From Owenia fusiformis (lineage: Eukaryota; Annelida; Polychaeta; Sabellida; Oweniidae), in assembly GCA_903813345.2 (NCBI GenBank), contig CAIIXF020000007.1, forward strand, positions 23,425,564-23,489,563: a stretch of 64,000 nt of DNA, given 5' to 3'. Numbering within the stretch: the stretch's first letter is position 1; every line of letters starts with the position of its first letter. The position numbers and the translations under genes were made by a program. The notes beneath the pieces were generated by a model. That model saw nothing but the letters and a program-made list of their open reading frames with translations. It made no database searches and was not told the origin of the DNA. This document shows, one piece after another, positions 1 to 11,145 of the stretch.

Positions 1-33
1 TCATGGGCTTTCAATTAGAGTTGAAAGCCCATG
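1..33. repeat. Hairpin palindrome (GGGCTTTCAA type), copy 1
   Basis: A short perfect-arm palindrome (ATGGGCTTTCAA...TTGAAAGCCCAT) opens the window. A near copy stands at 9598-9622, and a decayed relative at about 45174-45200. The recurrence at unrelated sites suggests the end of a dispersed element rather than host regulation, but I see no partner end or target duplication. Confidence 0.5.
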
Positions 34-165
34 GTATTTTCAAGCTGGCAAAGTACTATTTTAAACTGAAGATGTTTCTTTAACACTTTTAATTATTGGA
101 CGTTATTACACGAATGATATGGAGATCAACTAATAAATACTTAATTGTTCCATTTTTCATTTTAG

Positions 166-226
166 TATCCCCCTTGCTGTTTGTAGTACCCTGGATAATT
201 GTTCGTGCCACATTAGACAACACATT
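166..226 (+). CDS. GPCR exon: TM4
   Basis: Acceptor TTTTAG ends at 165 and donor GTAAGT begins at 227. It encodes [18 protein letters not shown], the TM4/loop 2 segment. It starts with the last two bases of a split codon and ends with two bases (TT) that the next exon completes to Phe. Confidence 0.85.
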
Positions 227-3200
227 GTAAGTACGGTTAAGTCAGGTGTAGAAATAGGTCGGGTTCTAACCAAATATATGACCCTCACTCCATCAATTCC
301 CAAAACGCCCTTTAGCACAACTCTTTCTTATGTAAGCAAGCATGCATAATGCAATTGTAAAAATGTTTCTAGCACCAAAGGAAATTAATCTTTATATGTA
401 CGTTAATTGAGTGTAAGATAATTAAAGATTCATTTGAACTTACAGATACACACAGTGTGTTTATGCCCACGTATATCAGATGGGCGTAAAAAATGGGCCG
501 CACTTTGATGTTATCTATTCTTGCTCCAATATCCTTTGCTCAAACCCTCTCAAACTTTAGACATTTAAATGGCATGACGTTCGTTGTTAATATGGTTCTC
601 AAGGTCATAGCTTGATTAATCTGTACACAGGATTAAAATATAAATAACATTGCCTCAAAAACGCACGTCCCGGTGATCATATTGCATTACCTGTTAGGTG
701 AGTGAAGCGTGCGCTACACCCGTGTGATACATAGTAATCAAATGTTGTCTAGAAAAAAATTAAAAAATTATCTGGATGTATGTTAGGGATAAAGATTACC
801 CCCCTATCACACCAAACTCGTTCTTACCCGTTCTTGCCAGTCCTAAGAAAACGTCGTAAAACGGGCTCAAACTGGCTGTGGTCGGGAAATATGTCTGAAA
901 TAATTAGCTTCTTCGTTCTTAAACAGTCTTCAATACGTCCATCTCGTTCGCAGTTCGTTCAGGTCGCACCACGTCGGTGTGCAACGCCGTAGAACGCGTC
1001 CCTTAGTCTAGAAGGTCATCATGACCTGATGACAGAACGGTATGGTCGCAATCGAATTTTGAATCGATTCAAAATTCTAAAATCACATTCCCGTCTGAGA
1101 ACGTTCATAAAGTTCGTAAATAGACCTTAGAAAGTTGCAGCTACGTTCATTCCGTTCGCACACAGTTTAGAACCAGTTTTGAAGAACGCAGTGGCAACTT
1201 GTTTGGTGTGATAGCTATATTTTTGCTAACTCGTTCATAAGCAGTGTTAAATACGTTCTTAATCAGTTTAAACCCGTTTGCAATGAGTTCTACCTCGTTC
1301 TCAACACGTCCTCAGACAGTTCCACTCGTTGTTAAAACGTCCCTAGTAGGATTGAAGTACGACGGTTCCGTTCGTAGTAGGTCCAGCTCGTCGTTAGTAC
1401 GTTGTCACTCGTTCTAATTGTAGAACGTGACGACCACGAAAACATTTTGAGCATTGTCTAAGTTCTAGAGGACCTACCCGTTCAAGTACGTTCGATGAAG
1501 TTTGTAAATAGATCCCAAACGGTTCTTAGTACGTCCAGTCCGTTCGTACACAGTTGAAGCCCGTTTTCGAGAACGTAGTGAGAACTAGTTTGGTGTGATA
1601 GTAGGGTTAGGAAAAATATTTAAATGGCCAATGATCCAATTTTAGGAAAATCCGTTTCTTTTGTATCAACTGAGGTATGCTTTTTGAGAAGTGAGTGGGT
1701 GTGATTACATGTAGTTCAGCTTTAGTGTATTGCATTTAACAAGCATTAACAGTTTTGATTTCTTTTGATCAACAATTTGATTTCTTTTTGTGTTTACTAT
1801 TCAACTATTGAAAGAGTGAATAGGGTATAATTAGTTCCGCTTCAGTGCGCTGTATGTGACAGTCAATCGTCTTTTGTGCCACACTGGTTTTGGCTAATTC
1901 TAATGCCAAGTGTACATTCTTTAAAACAATAGAAAAATAATTCACTCCTCTTTGAAATAACCGGCTATTCTTAAGAATAAAAAAGGGTTCATTCTATTGT
2001 GTTGCTACCTAAGTGTGGTTTGAATGAATCGAGATAGTTTCTCTTCGGCGGACAAGGAATTGATCGCAACATGTTTCAATGAATAGGGTTGGAGATAAAA
2101 GTTCTGGTAGATTCTGTAGGAAGGAATTCGAAACCGTCTAATAGATGACCAAAAACTATTTGCTCCCAAAGAACGATCATGTGAATACGGATTTTAAGAA
2201 GGGTTGAAACAGTTTGACGGAATAGAAAAACAACATTCTGCAGAAACAAATCCATTTTAGATTATGTGCAAAAGACAGATGATCACGTTTACTGCAAACG
2301 CAAGCAGGCCATTCTTGATAAGGTTCATCTTAACGAGAAGATTCAGGACTCAATCAGTTCATGGAAAAAACGTTTGCGTACTATCCACCGAGAAGATGGA
2401 GGACGAATTGACCACATTTTCGAGTGAAACTCGAAAAGCCATTTTGAAATGTCCAGAACATGCGTTATTTCGATTTTTGTCACATGAACAGAAATATAAG
2501 GGGTTTATTTGAAATCTGTCCTACATTGTAAGGACACGATGGCCTTTGAATGTGTGAAAGTTTAGAAGCGAGGTTTGGTTATATGAAATATCAAAGTACG
2601 ACCCATTTTTTATGCCCACCCGATTATATAATATCATTCTTTGGTTTAATGACAATTTAGACCACGCTATATAATGTGTAGTGCAAATATGAACCACTAT
2701 ATATACTTTTCTTTATAGTACGAGTATATTATATTTGCTATTATTTAAGCTTATACCTCGTGTACTTCATTCAACCCTTTCTTTTGTAGCTGTTGGAATA
2801 CTCACCCACAACCAAATTACTTCTGGATCACTAAAACACCAATACTTATTACAATACTTGTGAGTAAATACGTCATAAATAGATATAGAAATCAAAATAC
2901 TTTGTAAATACTTATTACAATACTTGTGAGTAAATACGTCATGAATAGATATAGAAATTGAAATAATTTGTAAATAATAGCCTATTGATATCAAATACTT
3001 ATCTCAATACATATGACTGTATTTTACTCAAAGACAGGAGTTAGCATCTAAAAAAGATGTCATGTCTCGTAGAGTTTGGAATACATTTTCTTTAAATCCA
3101 AACTAATTGTACTGCTGCCATCTATATACTGGTATAATGAAATTTCGAATAGGAAACATTACAAATCTCAATATAAAAGGGAATACTACATGGCAATACA

Positions 3201-6200
3201 AAACACTGGTTGAGCAAAACTAGACTCCTTGCGAAGTTCAACCTATATATCATAACAAATGTACAATAATAATTTCTCCATTGCTTACAGGTAAATTTCC
3301 TCTTGTTCCTTAACATTGTACGAGTATTATTCACAAAGATGAACACCCCTTCGAGCACACCTGAGGCAAGACGCTACAGGTACAGGTATGTATCGGGATA
3401 CTTCAGTAAATAAGTGCAAATCATGTAATAAATACATATGTAAAGGTAAAATGTATATATTTTTAGTGAGGCTTAAATAATATATTAAAATGGCCATGTA
3501 ATCTTTGCGAGTATATAATGAGTCTGTGGGGATATATCGTGAAATACTAATATGCCATAAAATATGTAACACGAGAGGGATCATATGAAGCTTTTTAAGT
3601 AAAGATCGAACTTTGCATGAGCTACGTTTTTTCCAAAACTGATATATAGTTGTATTTTGTGCACCGGCTGATAGTAATCGGATAAGTACATATATTTATT
3701 GTGAATGGGTTTTGGGTTTCATTATTGAGTGGAAAATCTACTAAAATCACAATTGGATATTTTATGAAAATATATGTATATCATGTAGTCTAGAGTCTAA
3801 AGTAAAAAAGTTGGTTCAAAATATCATTGAAGGATTATAGCAGATTAACCCACTCGTAAGCTGTGATGCAAATTTTATTTTGTTTTTTAATTTAGTTCTA
3901 ATTTATGTAGATATATTTGAATCACTTATTCATTAATATTCTGATCTAATTTCAAACCACTGTAGTGATATTTTGTTGGGTTTGTAATATTTTTATTTCA
4001 TTTGTCACATTATATTTTGTTGTACATATTGTTGTGAATCCAATGTAAATTCACCTATTTGTCATTCATAAACAAAATCATGATTTATTAAAATAAAATA
4101 AAATTAATAATTTCCCTATAATATGATTGGGTATTCTGACACTTTGTCAAAATTACATGCATTACATTAATAAGATGATTTTAATTTTACATACAATTGC
4201 AGTTTTTTACCCTGAAAAAATAATATCTCTTTGGGGTTCTGTGTCACAATTATGATTTATATAACTTTACAATGTGTAGTCGTAGAGCACGTTGCTTACT
4301 CTGTTTGATTTTCGTGAGGGAACATGTGACTTTTTTAAATAGGCGATAACTATATAATATTTGATGTAGCCAATGATTGTAAGAAATTATCGCTGCAAAT
4401 TTATCATTTAAAAACACAATTCTCACGTGCTTCGACTTTGTTCATGCCTAAGAAATATTAAAGCCCCTCGCTATAGTACATATGACTCACTTAAAGGAAG
4501 TAAAATGGATAGAGATTAGAAACGATTTGACGGTAAAATTCGGGAAAAATTGTACAATTTTACAATATTTAATGTTCAATATCATGCCTATTTTCTTAAA
4601 AAGTCAGGTTGAACCTCGGAGCTTCAGGTTATTTGACAAAATATTGAAACCCGATCATGATAACGATCTCGACCACGCCGTTATCAAGACAACATCCCCC
4701 GATATGGTGATGAAAGTGAAAATACTCTCTTTTTCAATGTTAGTGAAATTGGACATTTCGAAAGATTTTGTAATTTCTACATTTGATCAGACTTCTCAAT
4801 TTTCAGAAAACAAAGTCAGTATTCCAAGAGAACCATTGGCATGTTATTTCCTTTCGCGTACTCTCTAACCATACTTCCTTTAATTTCGAATATCCCTTAT
4901 TAAAAAATCTAGTTGACAATTCGAAATCAGCCAAGTGTTATATTTTGTAGAAAACTTGGAAAATCCACACTCGTGTTGGTTCCTCTGTTTGGTGTCCATT
5001 ATATCATATTTGTAGCAGTCCCGGATGAAATAGGGAAACATTCAGATGATAATAACTTCGAGATAGGGAGACTATACTTTGAGATGTTCTTTAATTCATT
5101 TCAGGTAAGGAGTGGTGTAAATATTTCGGGTGTCTACAAAACTAAGACCTAAGACCTACAAAACTAAGACCCCCCACGTAATAAAACTAAGACCCTGTTA
5201 TAAAACTAAGACCCACCACGTTATAAAACTAAGACCCTGTTATAAAACTAAGACCCCCCCCACGTAATAAAACTAAAACCCTGTTATAAAACTAAGACCC
5301 CCCACGTAATAAAACTAAGACCCTGTTATAAAACTAAGACCCCCACGTAATAAAACTAAGACCCTGTTATAAAACTAAGACCCCCCACGTTATAAAACTA
5401 AGTCCCTGTTATAAAACTAAGACCCCCCACGTAATAAAACTAAGACCCTGTTATAAAACTAAGACCCCCCACGTTATAAAACTAAGACCCTGTTATAAAA
5501 CTAAGACCCCCCACGTAATAAAACTAAGACCTCCCACGTTATAAAACTAAGACCCTGTTATAAGAATCAGACACCGTGCCTTGCTCTGCTCGCCACAAGG
5601 TAGTCTTGCCTCTGGGCCTTGTGTTCCCCAGTAACATACAGATTCTACAAAAGATAGTCTTGCTTCTGGTCCTTGTGTTCCCTTCTAATATGCAGATTCT
5701 CCCCACTAACATAAAGATTCTACAAAAGGTAGTCTTGCTATTGGTCCTTGTGTTCCCTTCTAATATACAGATTCTCCCCACTAACATAAAGATTCTACAA
5801 AAGGTAGTCTTGCTTATGGTCCTTGTGTTCCCTTCTCACATACAGAATCTACACATGGTAGTCTTGCCTCTGGCCCTTGTTTACCCTAGTAACATACACA
5901 TATGGTAGTCTTGCCACTGACCCTTGTTTTCCCTAGTAACATACACATATACATAAGGTAGTCTTGCCTCTGACCCTTGTTTTCCCTAGTAACATACACA
6001 TATACATAATTTTAAGGTAGTTTCGGCTCTATCCCTCGAGTTTTATAACAGGGTCTTAGTTTTATAACGTGGGGGGTCTTAGTTTTATAACAGGGTCTTA
6101 GTTTTATAACGTGGGGGTCTTAGTTTTATAACGTGGGGGTCTTAGTTTTATAACAGGGTCTTAGTTTTATTACGTGGGGGTCTTAGTTTTATAACAGGGT

Positions 6201-7122
6201 CTTAGTTTTATAACGTGGGGGGTCTTAGTTTTATAACAGGGTCTTAGTTTTATTACGTGGGGGGTCTTAGTTTTATAACAGGGTCTTAGTTTTATTACGT
6301 GGGGGGTCTTAGTTTTATAACAGGGTCTTAGTTTTGTAGGTCTTAGGTCTTACGTCTTAGTTTTGTAGGCACCCAAATATTTCTGATTATATAGTTAATT
6401 ATGGATAAGAGAGCACAAATAATACGAGTTATGAATTATTTTGTAATTATGGTTAACACCATGATTAACGTTTTCACAATCTTGTCCACGACGTTAAATG
6501 ATAAAGTTGGAAATTGATAATTTGTTCAAATCACGTATTAACGTTATTATCAAAAACTTGTGTGGGGTACTATATTCAAGCAGCTATATGACTATCGTTA
6601 TATATACTAATGTTAATACAGTTGTATCTCCTATTTGAATAAAGCTATAATGAAAAATATTACCTGCAAATGGTAGTATTTTGTTTTCATTGACTAAAAT
6701 AATTCTAAACATTTTAGGGGTTTATTGTTGCCATTTTGTACTGCTTCTGTAACGGCGAAGTCCAAGCAGAGATCCGAAAAACCTGGCAAAGGTATCGCCT
6801 CATGCGGGGTGGAGGGTCACTTCATTGTAGCACAAGTCGTGGAGCACCATCACGCTACGACACTCAGACATCTGTCATGACAAGAAACAATAGAAATTCC
6901 ACATACTCAATAGGTTCAGAAAAACTTGAAAATGGTCAAAATGGATCAACAAAGAACGAATCTCCGTCGAATAAAAAGAAGGGGCCTTTTTCTTTTCTTA
7001 AAAATGGTAGTCCACCGAAGGGAAAATCTACAAATGGCGCATCAACTCTGATTAGTAAGATTCCTACGGACACTACTAAATGCGAGACAGAATCGTTAAT
7101 GAAGACCGAAAGTGTACTTTAA
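166..7122 (+). CDS. Class B (secretin-family) GPCR, parathyroid-hormone-receptor-like, 3' five exons (partial)
   Basis: Assembled from exons 166-226, 2790-2859, 3291-3385, 4951-5104 and 6718-7122, which join in frame with GT..AG introns to give 260 residues plus stop. The product covers TM4 ([15 protein letters not shown]), the extracellular loop 2 Cys-Trp, TM5 ([13 protein letters not shown]), TM6 ([17 protein letters not shown]), TM7 ([16 protein letters not shown]), helix 8 ([13 protein letters not shown]) and a Ser/Asn/Lys-rich cytoplasmic tail. TM6, TM7 and helix 8 match vertebrate PTH1R/PTH2R better than other class B receptors I know, so a peptide-hormone receptor signalling through G proteins is expected at the plasma membrane. 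The tail ends in ESVL, a class I PDZ ligand; human PTH1R ends in ETVM and binds NHERF proteins. The ectodomain and TM1-TM3 lie upstream of the window. Subfamily is less sure than the class B assignment; a PDF- or CRF-type receptor is the alternative. Confidence 0.88.
227..803. other. GPCR intron, no feature seen
   Basis: AT-rich intron sequence. I see no exon, RNA gene or element end. Confidence 0.6.
804..1601. mobile_element. Compound MITE with CTATCACACCAAACT ends, copy 1
   Basis: Terminal inverted repeats CTATCACACCAAACT and AGTTTGGTGTGATAG bound the element, in the first intron seen of the GPCR gene. An internal copy of the right end (about 1203-1214) splits it: 804-1214 is a 410-bp unit matching 48740-49149, while 1215-1601 is a diverged second unit, with 1488-1601 resembling 1104-1214. 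The sequence is packed with short CGTTC/GAACG words. No transposase; target duplication not clear. Confidence 0.8.
1602..2789. other. GPCR intron remainder with one coding-like stretch
   Basis: Mostly plain intron. From about 2255 to 2425 one + strand frame reads as a hydrophilic, Lys-rich stretch (for example [16 protein letters not shown]) just after an acceptor-like TTTTAG, then hits a stop. It cannot be part of the GPCR because exons 166-226 and 2790-2859 join directly. I do not recognise it. Confidence 0.4.
2790..2859 (+). CDS. GPCR exon: extracellular loop 2 / start of TM5
   Basis: Acceptor TTTTGTAG ends at 2789; donor GTGAGT begins at 2860. It encodes [16 protein letters not shown], carrying the conserved loop 2 Cys-Trp of class B receptors. 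Its first base completes the Phe codon of the previous exon and it ends on a codon boundary. Confidence 0.85.
2843..2974. repeat. 66-bp tandem duplication covering the exon's 5' splice site
   Basis: 2843-2908 is repeated at 2909-2974 with a few differences. Both copies carry the exon tail and the GTGAGT donor. Only the first donor is usable: reading through to the second meets an in-frame TAA. Confidence 0.85.
3291..3385 (+). CDS. GPCR exon: TM5 and intracellular loop 3
   Basis: Acceptor TTGCTTACAG ends at 3290; donor GTATGT begins at 3386. It encodes [17 protein letters not shown] followed by a Thr/Ser/Arg-rich loop 3 ending in RRYRY. It starts on a codon boundary and leaves two bases (AG) for the next exon, giving Arg. 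Confidence 0.88.
3386..4950. other. GPCR intron, no element recognised
   Basis: AT-rich intron. It contains an open frame at 4482-4868 (128 codons) with no recognisable domain, splice logic or composition change; I treat it as chance. Confidence 0.55.
4951..5104 (+). CDS. GPCR exon: TM6, loop 3, start of TM7
   Basis: Acceptor TATTTTGTAG ends at 4950; donor GTAAGG begins at 5105. It encodes [20 protein letters not shown], an acidic extracellular loop and FEMFFNSFQ. The [14 protein letters not shown] motif is a hallmark of class B TM6. It ends on a codon boundary before the Gly that opens the last exon. Confidence 0.92.
5119..5126. repeat. Left 8-bp target duplication AAATATTT
   Basis: AAATATTT here and at 6375-6382 flanks the foldback element 5127-6374. 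The word is its own reverse complement, so it could instead be the outermost part of the inverted repeat. Confidence 0.6.
5127..6374. mobile_element. 1.25-kb foldback element with tandem-repeat arms
   Basis: It lies in the last intron of the GPCR gene. The ends are inverted copies (CGGGTGTCTACAAAACTAAG at left; CTTAGTTTTGTAGGCACCC at right). Each arm is a tandem array of ~41-bp units made of two half-units around AAAACTAAGACC, about 5140-5565 on the left and about 6040-6350 inverted on the right. The centre (about 5575-6010) is a second array built around GGTAGTCTTGC and CCTTGTGTTCCC. No coding sequence: short open frames on both strands are the arrays read through. This layout, long inverted repeats made of direct repeats with an 8-bp duplication, is that of foldback-type elements. 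Confidence 0.85.
6383..6717. other. GPCR intron end, no feature seen
   Basis: AT-rich intron ending in the acceptor CATTTTAG. Nothing else seen. Confidence 0.6.
6718..7122 (+). CDS. GPCR last exon: TM7, helix 8, cytoplasmic tail
   Basis: The exon begins with GGG after the acceptor at 6716-6717 and encodes [19 protein letters not shown], the TM7/helix 8 signature of PTH-type receptors. A ~105-residue tail follows, rich in Ser, Asn and Lys, ending in the PDZ ligand ESVL and a TAA stop at 7120-7122. Confidence 0.92.
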   Translation, partial: GFIVAILYCFCNGEVQAEIRKTWQRYRLMRGGGSLHCSTSRGAPSRYDTQTSVMTRNNRNSTYSIGSEKLENGQNGSTKNESPSNKKKGPFSFLKNGSPPKGKSTNGASTLISKIPTDTTKCETESLMKTESVL

Positions 7123-8221
7123 CAAAACAAATATTGAAACATGACGTTTAAGTGCTATCTGGATGACAATCATTATTATTATTAGGAAGGGACCAGAAAA
7201 TGTATTCTTCTGAAAAGAAAACAATTAATTCCAATGTATCATCAAGTCTTTTGGCGACCATAAGCATGTGTTATATGGGATTAACATTTTACATATTGAT
7301 AGAGAACTCACTTAAAGAATATATTTTGTATGAAATGTTTACCTCTATACGTAAATTACTTGTATAAATACATGTATGTACATAATATTTAATACGTACT
7401 GATAAACATCTTTTGACCGTCTCAAGTGTATCTGGCAAAATCACTAAACAGAAACTTACATTTTACAGCATTTTACTTTGTATTACTTCATATTGAGGCG
7501 TACCATTAAACAATAGAAAAATGATGAGATATATACATGATCCAAAATATTAGATTTTATCAATCCATATTGGACAACATGTAGTACATTCTACAAAGCT
7601 CGTATTCACAACATAAATCAAAATAAATTATTGTATTGTATTCGGATAGATATTATCGCATCGAAGTGCAATGAAACAACGTGTATTTATAAGATCTGTG
7701 ATATAAACGTTCCTCTACTCTAGTCTTTTATTAAGTAGAATAGTTTAGATGTAAACTATGAGTTGAACAGTAAACTATATATAGTTTGTATATTGTGTAC
7801 ATATAATGTAAATATAGTCATAAATAAATACGATTAAAATATCATTTCATACATTAGAGTTAATTTTGTATATGATTGATAGTCAAATTTACACTAGTTT
7901 GGACATTTATACTCAGGACAATTTTTAAACATAAAGACACTCAGAGCTGACCTTTGCCTACGCTTTTAAAGGTTTGAGCAACACGATGCGACATATAATA
8001 TAAACATTGGTAGACTAAGAATGGAGCCCTGTTAACGCCTTTATATTGACAAAGTATTGGGTTGAGTATATCTTTAAAAAAACCTACGTGACGTGAACAC
8101 GTTAATATAGGAATCAGATCCAAAATATTAAAACTACTTAAACCTCTTCCCAACGTTGCACCACGGCCTTGTAGCTTTACATATGATACCAGATTTCAAG
8201 TAAACCTATGTGTGTAAAATG
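7123..8221. other. Likely GPCR 3' UTR and spacer
   Basis: No coding sequence seen. AATAAA words occur, for example at 7823-7828, and one of them could end the GPCR transcript, but AT-richness makes such words common. Confidence 0.4.
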
Positions 8222-8382
8222 TACAGGGTGACCGGAAAAAAGGAGACCATTGAAATAGGCAATATCTCCTAAAATAGACTAGTGACATCAATGAAATTTT
8301 GCATACATCAGGACAGTTCTATGGAAATTTGTTCCTGAAAGTGTCAATACAAGCAGTCAACTGGTTCAGGAGCTATGATCAT

Positions 8383-8583
8383 TTACATAACATGCTCCAA
8401 ATAGGCGCAATTGAGACCAACGCAGAGCTGGATACATTTGGCAAATACCCTTACATATTCCGACCTTGTTATGGCATTACATTTAGCATTTATTGCCACC
8501 TTTAGGTCAGCAATTGTCTCAGGATTGTTTTGGTACACATTGTCTTTCAAATTGCCCCACAAAAAGAAATCAGGTGGATTCAA
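8383..8583 (-). pseudogene. Mariner transposase C-terminal fragment (left arm)
   Basis: It encodes PPDFFLWGNLKDNVYQNN followed by a helical tail ending at a stop. The PPDFFLWG.LKD..Y motif is the last catalytic-domain motif of many mariner transposases. Only the 3' end is present, so it is non-functional. Confidence 0.85.
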
Positions 8584-8838
8584 ATTTGAGGTGTATGGAG
8601 ACGAAGCTTATCTGACCTATGGCTTCTGACTCAGTGGTCCCACTCAGTTACAGTATCATCCTAAGGAGGTTTGGGGCAGCCCTTGGTTTTCATATGGGAT
8701 TTAATTGTGCCATATAGTGGTTTTAGTAACATGGCACTATGCCCAATACCTAAAGTGACTCTTAAGATTTGGTAAATCAGCACTTTGGCAACAGGATGAT
8801 GAACCACATGTCAGATAACCCTTCATTGCCATTACAGC

Positions 8839-8970
8839 CTAGACTTGAATCCTGCTGATTTCTTTTTGTATGGATATTTGAAAGACAATCTATACCAAAA
8901 CAATCCTCAGACTATTGTTGACCTAAAGAAGGCAATCACTGCTATATGTAATGCCATAATAATGCCATAG
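8839..8970 (+). pseudogene. Mariner transposase C-terminal fragment (right arm)
   Basis: It encodes LDLNPADFFLYGYLKD..YQNNPQTI and ends at a premature stop near 8970. It is an inverted, diverged duplicate of the left-arm fragment. Confidence 0.8.
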
Positions 8971-9218
8971 AGGGCAGAACATGTAAGGGTAGTTTGCCAT
9001 ATGAATCCAACTCTGCGTTGGTCTCAATTGTGCCTATTTGGAGCATGTTATGTAAATGATCATAGCTCCTGAACCAGTTGAATGCTTGTATTGAAACCTT
9101 CAGTAACAAATTTCCATATAACTGTTCCAGTGTATGCAAAATTTCATTGATGGCACTTGTCTAGTTTAGGAGAAATTGAATACTTCAATGGTCTCCTTTT
9201 TTTCCGGTCACCCTTGTA

Positions 9219-10696
9219 TATCAGTATTGAACATATCTTATGAAACATCAATACACATGTTCTGGAATTTCGAAATAACATTCGATTTATAATTGGATTT
9301 TTTCGACTGACAACTAGGATACACGGCACACATTTTAGAAAATGAGGAACAGAAATCAGCAAGGTCATAATGAAAATTGGTTCAACTCTAATAAAAATGT
9401 AAACGATTACCTATCATAATTGTCAGATCGACTGAAATCATATTTGATTGATGGGCATTTTTACATTCCATGTTTCGGATGGTTTACCTCCTTTATTAAT
9501 ATATTTCGAAACCGGAAGTTCAAGTTGGATAGCGTTTTGTTTACATTTGAACCATCATTCTCTTCTTCGAATAACGCTCGTAATAAACTACTAAAACCAT
9601 GGGCTTTCAACTGAAAGCCCATGCTAAAACACATGGTCTTGTTGCACATGGACTGGGATACACAATGGCAGTCTCTTATTTTTTTCAATCAGAATTGTCC
9701 GTTGCAAAAATGGTGATCCGATGGGTATAAGAATGGAGTGTTAGAGAGGGTTGTGAATCATGATGTAGTTGTTAGTTTTACAGCTGCATCAATTTGTGAC
9801 TGACTTTTTCTTGTTAAAACGAATAAATACTGGAAAAGTGAAAGTGTATTGATAACATTATTTATAATTAAATTATGATTATATTACTCATGTCAGCTAA
9901 CTTAAATGTAGGAAGCATCACAGGTTTCTCCACTGCGTGTTTAGCAGCTTAAAGACCCACTATACCTAATTTAGAAGAAATCTTTTTAAAGAAATGATAA
10001 TTGAAACATTTTAATATTACTCACACACTAGCTCAAATATGACACAACGTTTGATTTTCTTTAATATTGAACCAAGGAAAAAATAACTCACATAGATTTT
10101 GAAGTTCAGAGATCATTAGACATGCATGTACATGTTAAACAAAGTACATGTTTTAAATTACTGGAGATTTTAAAGATGGCGACACTTCTATAAAAATGAA
10201 TGTATTTTATAATACAAACAACTTTGCCATCTTTCAATGACATTGATAAAAACTTGATATATAAATCTTGACAGATCGAAAACATTTTTTGATAATTTAT
10301 TGTAAGCTTTGATGTGGTCCGTTTGAGCTGTTGTTTGACATTGGACATACTATGGAATTCAAATGTTAGTCTTTATTTTGACCTACAACGTTGAAAATAC
10401 ACAAAGTGGGCCTTTAAACATGGTCATGTGTACATATCTAGATTACAAACCAGCTAGATTAAAGATCTGTGATTAACATAGGTATTGACGCAAGAAATTA
10501 GACAACATAAAAGTTGTTCTTTAATCAGTAGTAGTAATGTATATATTTACAATCTTTGCAGCATCAATCGATTCTTAGATCTGGTTGGACTCGACTTTAC
10601 TTAACTTCTTGATTTATATTGTCTACTTTTATGTGAAAATTGGAATGAAAATGAATGATTGAGGAAATTCAGTTTTCCAAGATTCAGATAAATAGA
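9219..10696. other. Spacer with one hairpin palindrome
   Basis: No gene seen. At 9598-9622 stands the palindrome ATGGGCTTTCAACTGAAAGC..., a near copy of the hairpin that opens the window. Confidence 0.5.
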
Positions 10697-10910
10697 TTTA
10701 TCCCACCCTAAGTGCTTTATATGATTGTATAATAGCATTGTATAACTGCAATATATAACAAACACTCATCGTATACAACTCTTGAGAACGATATACAACT
10801 CCTGGATAGCGTATACAACTCCTGGGCAGCGCATACAACTCTTCGACTTGATATACAACTGAAGAATTTAGATTAACCTTTTATTGATTAAAGATTAGGG
10901 TGGGATAATA
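10697..10910. repeat. Short inverted-repeat element with a 20-bp minisatellite
   Basis: TTTATCCCACCCTAA near 10697 is inverted as TTAGGGTGGGATAA near 10894-10908. Between them, 10773-10860 holds four and a half 20-bp units beginning ATACAACT. Probably a small MITE; no target duplication identified. Confidence 0.6.
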
Positions 10911-11060
10911 AGATCATATAATGGTTGATTCTGTATATCGCTATACTCTCGTGAGTAATATTATTTATCCCATGTTTGCAAGGATATAGATCGAATATCA
11001 CAAGAAGATATATTTGATATGTGGATCAAGATATCATATTTTAGCAAAAAATTCACAAAA

Positions 11061-11140
11061 CATCGAATATCACTTTTAAACTATCGAATATCACGTCTTA
11101 AAAAGTGATATTCGATGGGTTGAAAAGTGATATTCGATGG
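11061..11140. repeat. Double inverted repeat around ATCGAATATCAC
   Basis: Two copies of (C/T)ATCGAATATCAC (11061 and 11082) face two inverted copies of GTGATATTCGATGG (to 11140), so the block folds into a cruciform. Another copy of the word stands near 10992. Confidence 0.7.
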
Positions 11141-11145
11141 TTTTT

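Larger units (their letters stand above)
8224..9216. mobile_element. Rearranged mariner/Tc1 element with two transposase 3' ends
   Basis: Ends CAGGGTGACCGGAAAAAA and TTTTTTTCCGGTCACCCTTG are flanked by TA at 8222-8223 and 9217-9218, as in Tc1/mariner insertions. The outer ~260 bp at both sides are inverted copies of the same transposase 3' region. The - strand at about 8400-8583 encodes DFFLWGNLKDNVYQNNPETI, and the + strand at about 8839-8970 encodes the matching DFFLYGYLKDNLYQNNPQTI. Both are the C-terminal end of a mariner-family DDE transposase. The N-terminus and upstream catalytic Asp region are absent, so it is a dead, head-to-head derivative. Confidence 0.87.

Noticed and set aside
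4482-4868. 128-codon open frame before a GPCR exon
   Set aside because: It lies wholly in an intron between two phase-matched exons, with no recognisable domain and no usable splice links.
5539-5908. Opposed Leu/Val- and Thr/Arg-rich open frames at 5539-5908
   Set aside because: Both are the central array of the small foldback element read on each strand.
9598-9626. Helitron 3' end (hairpin followed by CTAA)
   Set aside because: The hairpin abuts CTAA without the usual spacing, the other copies are not followed by CTRR, and no 5' TC end or helicase is seen.
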